The notes under the pieces were generated by a model. It saw nothing but the letters and a program-made list of their open reading frames with translations. It was not told the DNA's origin and searched no databases. Positions 59,098 through 64,000 of a stretch of 64,000 nt of DNA are shown one piece after another. The translations under genes and the position numbers were made by a program. Positions within the stretch are counted from its first letter, which is position 1; every line of letters starts with the position of its first letter. Where the stretch lies: NCBI GenBank assembly GCA_963761775.1, contig CAVXIF010000011.1, forward strand, positions 372,001 to 436,000, in the 5' to 3' direction. The stretch comes from Parerythrobacter_A sp963761775 (GTDB lineage Bacteria; Pseudomonadota; Alphaproteobacteria; Sphingomonadales; Sphingomonadaceae).

Positions 59098-60047
59098 ATG
59101 GACATCGTCGTCATCGGGGCCGGAATGGCCGGACTTTCCTGCGCGGAACGGTTGCTGGAACAGGGGCACGCGGTGCGCGTGTTCGACAAGGGGCGCGGGC
59201 CGGGCGGGCGCATGTCGACACGGCGGATGGAAGTTGACGGGCAACGCTTCATTTCGACCACGGCGCACCGTTCTTCGATGTGCGCGATGCGGCTTTGCTG
59301 CGCGGGTGGCGGAATGGGAGGCGGACGGGCGTGGTGGCACGCTGGCCGGCAGCTGGCGCGGATGCCTGGGTCGGCACACCGGCGATGAATGCGCCGGTGC
59401 GCGCAATGGCGGAGCGGTGCGGTGCGGTGTTCGGCACGCGGGCGGAGCGGCTGGAACGGAATGGTTCCGGCTGGCAAATCGCGTTCGAGAATGGCGAGAC
59501 AACCGGTTGCGATGCGGTGGTCGTCGCAATTCCGGCAGAGCAGGCGGGCGTGCTGTTGGCCGAAGTCGCCCCCGATTTTGCGGCGCTGGCGCGGGGCGTG
59601 GTGTCCGATCCGTGCTGGACGCTGATGGCGCGTTTTGCGGAACGGGTGCCGGTCGGGGCGGACCTGCTGGTGGCGGATGCGAAGCTGAACTGGGCGGTCC
59701 GCAATAGCGCCAAGCCAGGGCGCGATGCGGCGCGCGAATGCTGGGTGGTGCAAGCGGGTGCCGACTGGTCGCGGCGTCATCTCGAAAATTCGCGGGAGGA
59801 GGTGGCGGAGCGGCTGCTTGCGGTGTTCGCCGAACGGGCAGGGTGCGCGCTGTCGCCGCCGGTGGCCATGCAGGCGCATCGCTGGCGCTATTCGCAGGTG
59901 CAGGATGCGGCGAAAGGTCCGCTGTGGGATACGGAGGCGCGCATCGGCGCGTGCGGCGACTGGCTGGCGGGGGGCGATGTGGAAGGCGCGTTTCTGGCGG
60001 GAAGTGAAGTGGCGAAGCGGATTGGCAGCGCGCGCAATCCGCGATAG
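59098..60047 (+). CDS. NAD(P)/FAD-dependent oxidoreductase, renalase-like, three indels
   Basis: About 316 residues if two missing bases (near 59252 and 59302) and one extra base (near 59328) are corrected. N-terminal dinucleotide motif VVIGAGMAGLSCAERLLEQGH and FDKGRGPGGRMSTRR are typical of renalase-like flavoproteins; HFDHGAPFF follows in the corrected frame. C-terminal CGDWLAGGDVEGAFLAGSEVA is the FAD-binding end. Substrate unknown. Together with the M28 gene 10 bp downstream it may form a transcript. Confidence 0.85.
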
Positions 60048-60057
60048 CTAGGCGGAC

Positions 60058-61440
60058 ATGATGAAACCGCTCCTCGCATTCGCCGCCCTGACCCTTCCGA
60101 TCGCCGCGCACGCCACGCTTCGGCCACCGCCCGCGACGCTGGAAGCGGCAGCGGACAGGGCGCTCGACAGCGACACGATTGCCTACGATTTCGTGGAAGG
60201 CATCACCACAGAAGTCGGCCCGCGACAGGCGGGGACCGAAGCGGAAGCGCGCGGCGCGGATCTGGGCGATGGCGTGGCTGAAACCGGCATGGTTTCGCAG
60301 AATGTCGCAAACGAACCGTTCGAGATGCAGACGTGGGTGCCGGGCGACATGCACCGCGCCGAAATCGTCAGCCCGTTCCCGCAACCGCTGGTGATCCAGC
60401 CGCTCGGCAACAGCGCCTCCACCGGCGCGGACGGTATCACGGCCGAAGTCGTGATGTTCGAGAACGTCGCGGCACTGTCCGCGGCACCGGCGGGCAGCCT
60501 GGCGGGCAAGATCGCCTATATCTCGCACAGCATGACCGTGACGCAGGATGGCTCGCAATACGGATTTGCCGGACCTGCGCGCTGGGTCGGTGCGGGGATC
60601 GCGGCGCAGAAGGGCGCGCTGGCGACGGTCATCAAGTCGGTCGGAACCGACTATCACCGCAACCCCCATACCGGCGGCACCGGCTTTCCCGAAGGCGTGA
60701 CGCGCACGCCTGCTGGCGCGCTGCCGCTGCCCGATGCGGAGAACCTGGAGCGCATGTTCGCGCGCGCCGGCGATCGGCCCATCACGATGAAGCTGACGCT
60801 GACGCCGCAGGATCTGGGCACCACGATGAGCGGCAATGTCGTCGGCGAGATCGTCGGGCGCGACCCGTCGCTGCCGCCGGTGCTGATCGCGTGCCACCTC
60901 GATAGCTGGTGGAATGCGCCCGGTGCGTTCGACGATGGTGCCGGATGCGGCATCGTGGCGGCGGCAGCGAAGCATGTCGAAAGCTATGGCCAGCCGCTGC
61001 GCACTATCCGCGTGCTGTTCGCAGGCGCGGAGGAAACCGGCCTGTGGGGTAGCAAAGCCTATTCCGCCGCGCATATCGACGAGCCGATCGCCGTCGGGAT
61101 CGAAAGCGATTTCGGCGCGGACCGCATCTGGCAGTTCCAGAGCAATTTCGGCACCACAAATCCGGACCTCTACAAGCGGATTGCCAGCGCTGTCGCGCGG
61201 TTCGGTGTATCGCCCACCACCATCGTCGCAACGGGCGGGGCGGACCTCAATATCGTGCGCGACCAGGGCGGGGCGCTGATCGATTTGCAACAGGACGGCA
61301 CCCGCTATTTCGACCTGCACCACACGCCCGACGATACGCTGGACAAGATCGACCCCGTGCAACTGCGCCAGAACGTTGCGGTGTACACACAGGTGGTCGG
61401 TATTCTCGCCAACTATCCCGAGCCGATCACGGCGGACTGA
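60058..61440 (+). CDS. M28-family metallopeptidase
   Basis: 460 residues. Signal peptide (LLAFAALTLPIAAHA), PA-like insertion in the middle, then the M28 aminopeptidase fold: ACHLDSWWNAPGAFDDGAG (His, Asp, bridging Asp), FAGAEETGLWGS (Glu pair), GIESDFGADR and LHHTPDDTLDKID (His). Zinc aminopeptidase or carboxypeptidase acting in the periplasm. Convergent, overlapping the MATE gene by 14 bp. Confidence 0.93.
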   Translation: MMKPLLAFAALTLPIAAHATLRPPPATLEAAADRALDSDTIAYDFVEGITTEVGPRQAGTEAEARGADLGDGVAETGMVSQNVANEPFEMQTWVPGDMHRAEIVSPFPQPLVIQPLGNSASTGADGITAEVVMFENVAALSAAPAGSLAGKIAYISHSMTVTQDGSQYGFAGPARWVGAGIAAQKGALATVIKSVGTDYHRNPHTGGTGFPEGVTRTPAGALPLPDAENLERMFARAGDRPITMKLTLTPQDLGTTMSGNVVGEIVGRDPSLPPVLIACHLDSWWNAPGAFDDGAGCGIVAAAAKHVESYGQPLRTIRVLFAGAEETGLWGSKAYSAAHIDEPIAVGIESDFGADRIWQFQSNFGTTNPDLYKRIASAVARFGVSPTTIVATGGADLNIVRDQGGALIDLQQDGTRYFDLHHTPDDTLDKIDPVQLRQNVAVYTQVVGILANYPEPITAD

Positions 61441-62785
61441 ACCCGGTTTTCAGCAGGCGCGGCAACAGCAGCGCCTGCGCCACCGCACGCGCGACCAGGA
61501 ACGCGGTAAAGCTAAGCCACAGTCCGGTGTTGCCCATCTGCCAGGTCAGCCACAGCGCGGCGGCATAAACGACCACCGCCACCAGCATCGTGGCGAGCAG
61601 GGCGCGCGTCCAGCTCGACCCGACGAACACGCCGTCGAACACGAAGCCCGCGACGCCTGCGAACGGAATCACCACCAGCCAGCCCCCTTGCGCCTGCGCA
61701 GCGGCAGCCACCGCGTCGGTCGCGGCGAAATTCGCCAGCAGCGGATCGGCGAACAGCGCGAAACCCAAAGCCACGACGCACGCCGCCGCAAACCCGCGCC
61801 ACAACGTCGCACGGATAACCGCGACGAAGCCCGCCCGGTCGCGCGCGCCGAAGCGTTCGCCGTTCAGCACTTGCGCAGCATTCTCGAACCCGTCGAGCAG
61901 CAGCGCGGTCAGCACGAACATCTGATACAGGATGCCGTTCGCCGCCAGCACCACCGCGCCTTGCTCCGCCGAAAGCCGCGTCAAGGCGGCCAGCGCCAGC
62001 ATCAGCACCACCGTCCGCAGGAACAGGTCGCGATTGACGGAGAGAAACGGACGCAGCGCCTCCCATCCGATGCCGGTTCCTTGCCGCAGCGCCGTACACA
62101 CCGCTGCGCCAACCGTACCGCGAAACACGAACGCCGCAACCAGCGCGAGCTTGCCGTATTCCGCGATGAAGCTGGACCAGCCGATGCCTGCAATGCCGAA
62201 ATCCAGCGCCAGCACGAACCACAGGCCCAGCGCGATATTGGCGAGGTTATAGATAACCTCGAACACCAGCACCGCCGTCATCCGCCGCTGTCCGACAAGA
62301 AAACCGATCAGCGCCAGGTTCGCCATCACGGCGGGCGCGGTCCAGTACCGGATTTCGGCATAGGTCCGCGCCGCGCGCAATACCTCGCCCTGCGCGCCCA
62401 GAGCTTCCAGCATTGCGGGCAGCAGCACGGGCTTTGCCGCCAGCAGCACCGCCGCGATGGCGAGGCCGACGAACAGGCCGCGCACCAGCACCTCCGCCTG
62501 TGCCGCGACCGCCCCGTCGGGTCCGGCGCGGGTACCCGCTTGCGCGACCAGTCCGGTAGTGCCGGTCTTGAGGAAGTTCATCACGGTAAACAGCACGGCG
62601 AACAGCCGCGCGCCGATATCGACTGCACCCTGAACCGCCGCATCGTTCAGCCGCGCGACCACCCACATGTCGCCAAGCCCGATCAGCGCGGTGGCGACAT
62701 TGGTGACCATCGCCGGGATTGCGATGGCCCAGATTATGCGGGGATCGACGCGCGTGGTTGATGCGGCGTTGGTCGAAGACGGCAC
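61427..62785 (-). CDS. MATE-family efflux transporter (DinF-like)
   Basis: 452 residues from GTG 62785, twelve helices. Two symmetric halves with PAMVTNVATALIGLGDMWVVA near the start, as in DinF-type MATE proteins, and FDGVFVGSSWTRALLATMLV near the end. Na+ or H+-driven export of cationic drugs is the family role. Longer frames upstream run across the tRNA genes, so the GTG is chosen. No SOS box or regulator seen. Confidence 0.9.
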   Translation of the reverse strand: MPSSTNAASTTRVDPRIIWAIAIPAMVTNVATALIGLGDMWVVARLNDAAVQGAVDIGARLFAVLFTVMNFLKTGTTGLVAQAGTRAGPDGAVAAQAEVLVRGLFVGLAIAAVLLAAKPVLLPAMLEALGAQGEVLRAARTYAEIRYWTAPAVMANLALIGFLVGQRRMTAVLVFEVIYNLANIALGLWFVLALDFGIAGIGWSSFIAEYGKLALVAAFVFRGTVGAAVCTALRQGTGIGWEALRPFLSVNRDLFLRTVVLMLALAALTRLSAEQGAVVLAANGILYQMFVLTALLLDGFENAAQVLNGERFGARDRAGFVAVIRATLWRGFAAACVVALGFALFADPLLANFAATDAVAAAAQAQGGWLVVIPFAGVAGFVFDGVFVGSSWTRALLATMLVAVVVYAAALWLTWQMGNTGLWLSFTAFLVARAVAQALLLPRLLKTGFSPP

Positions 62786-62832
62786 GGTTATGCCCTTCCG
62801 CTGTGCCACGCCGGTGCGGCAGGTTTCACAGT

Positions 62833-62909
62833 TGGTCGGGAAGAGAGGATTCGAACCTCCGACCCCCTGTACCCAAAACAGGTGCGCTACCAGGCTGCGC
62901 CACTTCCCG
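62833..62909 (-). tRNA. tRNA-Pro (anticodon UGG)
   Basis: 77 nt including an encoded CCA. Acceptor stem CGGGAAG/CTTCCCG, D arm TGGCGCAGCCTGGTAGCGCA, anticodon stem CCTGT/ACAGG around loop TTTGGGT (anticodon TGG), T arm GGAGG TTCGAAT CCTCT. Cloverleaf complete. Confidence 0.96.
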
Positions 62910-62968
62910 ACCCTGTGATGCGCCGATGCTGCGTCCCGGCCGGTTGGCTTCACCGGATTGGCATCCGG

Positions 62969-63042
62969 TGGGCCCGGAGGGACTCGAACCCCCGACCTAG
63001 CCGTTATGAGCGGCCAGCTCTAACCAACTGAGCTACAGGCCC
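62969..63042 (-). tRNA. tRNA with CAU anticodon (elongator Met or Ile2)
   Basis: 74 nt without an encoded CCA (the next bases are CCG). Acceptor stem GGGCCTG/CGGGCCC (one T.G pair), D arm TAGCTCAGTTGGTTAGAGCT, anticodon stem GGCCG/CGGCT with loop CTCATAA, T arm GGGGG TTCGAGT CCCTC. Anticodon CAU could be elongator tRNA-Met or lysidine-modified tRNA-Ile2; the shape does not start as an initiator. Probably co-transcribed with tRNA-Pro 60 bp later. Confidence 0.94.
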
Positions 63043-63139
63043 CCGAAGTGCCATGTCCGGAATACCGGACCGACCATGCGGAGCAGCGCGAAGGGCGCGT
63101 TAGCTGGCCCGATGCGGCAGGGCAAGCGTTGTGCGTGTG

Positions 63140-64000
63140 TTACCTTACGATTGCGTCGCTAATGTCGGCGATGGATGTCGGCGCGACATTGCGCATGGCG
63201 AGATAGGCATACACGCGCCGCCACCAGTCATACAACGCCTCGACATCGGCCTCGCTGCGCACATAGGGCGTGTTGCCCGGCGCGAGCGAGGGGCTGTGGA
63301 AGCTGAACACCAGCAGCGGCAGCCCGTCGTCCAGCGCCATGTCGATGCCGCGAATGGCCTCCTCCACACCGACCCCTTCGGGCGTCAGCGGAATACGTTC
63401 AAGCAACCCGGTGCGCGCCAGCAGACCGGGCAGGCGCGGCACCCCCGCGGCGAGGCGGTTGAGGCCCGTACCCTGTCGCCGCAACACGCCCCAATAGGTC
63501 GTGGTGACCGGCAGTTCGAGCAGGCGTTGTTCGGCATCGATCCAGTAAGGATGCAGCGGATGCGCGCTGTAATCGGGGCCCCCCGCCGCCGTGTAATCGA
63601 AATGCGTGCGGACCGATGTGTCCATCGCGATGCCGCCATCGATCAGCATCTGGGCGGTGTCGTCGCCCAGCCCGTAACGCCCCGCGCGATAGCTCAGCGG
63701 TGCGACGCCGAACCCCTCGGCAATCGCATCGCGTAGCCGGTTGAACTTGTCACGCTCCAGCGCGGGCGGCAGGTTTCCGGCGAAGCTGTTTGTCTCGTTT
63801 ACGGTTTCCTCGTGCGGCGGGTTCACCCACGGATGCAATTGCACGCCTACTTCCGCGCGTCCGGCGGTGATCGCGGGGCCAAGGATTTCTTGCGCCGCCT
63901 GCGACGTGGCGACCGGCCAGTCCACAAGGTATAACGGCACGACTCCCAACTCTTCGCAAAACGCCTGAAACCGGGCGAGTTGTGGCAAGTGGGTCAGGCT
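63140..64000 (-). CDS. Polysaccharide deacetylase-like protein (partial)
   Basis: The C-terminal 286 residues are present; the frame stays open to the right edge. NodB-fold (WalW-like) features: LYLVDWPVATSQAAQEI, VGVQLHPWVNPPHEE (metal His), PLSYRAGRYGLGDDTAQML (Arg and motif) and LLVFSFHSPSLAPGNTPYV (His). These enzymes remove acetyl groups from polysaccharides or peptidoglycan; substrate unknown. Upstream context is outside the window. Confidence 0.85.
   Translation of the reverse strand, partial: SLTHLPQLARFQAFCEELGVVPLYLVDWPVATSQAAQEILGPAITAGRAEVGVQLHPWVNPPHEETVNETNSFAGNLPPALERDKFNRLRDAIAEGFGVAPLSYRAGRYGLGDDTAQMLIDGGIAMDTSVRTHFDYTAAGGPDYSAHPLHPYWIDAEQRLLELPVTTTYWGVLRRQGTGLNRLAAGVPRLPGLLARTGLLERIPLTPEGVGVEEAIRGIDMALDDGLPLLVFSFHSPSLAPGNTPYVRSEADVEALYDWWRRVYAYLAMRNVAPTSIADISDAIVR

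Noticed and set aside
61427..62953. MATE start upstream of GTG 62785
   Set aside because: The longer frame runs through the tRNA-Pro gene.

Overview
The window looks like ordinary core chromosome of a high-GC alphaproteobacterium of the order Sphingomonadales, most likely an Erythrobacteraceae-type marine or freshwater aerobe. This is inference from gene content and order: the aerobic cytochrome c oxidase cluster ctaCD-ctaB-(small protein)-ctaG-ctaE-DUF983-SURF1-thrC, the rsmE-gshA pair divergent from ubiA, a class I lysyl-tRNA synthetase, the bolA/J-domain/cobS neighbourhood, and the sphingomonad-style intergenic palindromes. I saw no CRISPR array, integrase, transposase, plasmid or phage gene and no defence island.

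Layout. 1-3.7 kb: bolA (cut by the window edge), J-domain protein, HxlR regulator, MpaB-like oxygenase, cobS and a small conserved protein. 3.9-6.0 kb: class A penicillin-binding protein. 6.1-12.3 kb, all on the minus strand: a tightly packed run read in the order pyrE-pdxJ-acpS-lepB-AI-2E permease-DUF3089-ruvX and two PaaI-like thioesterases, with 4-bp overlaps that suggest one operon. 12.5-21.8 kb: cytochrome oxidase operon, thrC, an rRNA methyltransferase-like gene and folB. 21.8-23.8 kb: a small Rossmann-like protein and moaA-moaD-moaE. 23.8-25.5 kb: a membrane protein behind a perfect FNR box, facing a four-cysteine FNR regulator and a lipoprotein. 25.5-33 kb: rplU-rpmA, GNAT, TetR, ygfZ, pyrC, rarD, a lipoprotein and astD. 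33.4-37.2 kb: a trimeric autotransporter with 252-bp internal repeats plus a secreted companion. 37.2-54.2 kb: selO, hydrolase, glycosyltransferase, yfgM-like, bamB, an isoprenylcysteine-methyltransferase-like protein, gshA, rsmE, ubiA, an SRAP peptidase, DUF4402, SixA-like phosphatase, DinG-like helicase and lysK. 54.2-64 kb: 2OG-Fe(II) oxygenase, RcnB-like protein, PNPOx-like protein, a cluster of degenerate palindromes, ettA, FAD oxidoreductase, M28 peptidase, MATE transporter, two tRNAs and a polysaccharide deacetylase cut by the right edge.

A striking technical feature is that about 18 of roughly 65 genes, several of them essential (lysK, ubiA, ctaE), read correctly only if single-base indels are corrected. 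By my count about 25 are extra bases and 3 are missing bases. This pattern points to an insertion-biased, under-polished assembly, so I describe those genes as intact products and give the breakpoints. The most interesting biology is the FNR box/FNR/membrane-protein arrangement, the repeat-bearing adhesin locus, and several small or poorly characterised proteins held in conserved places.
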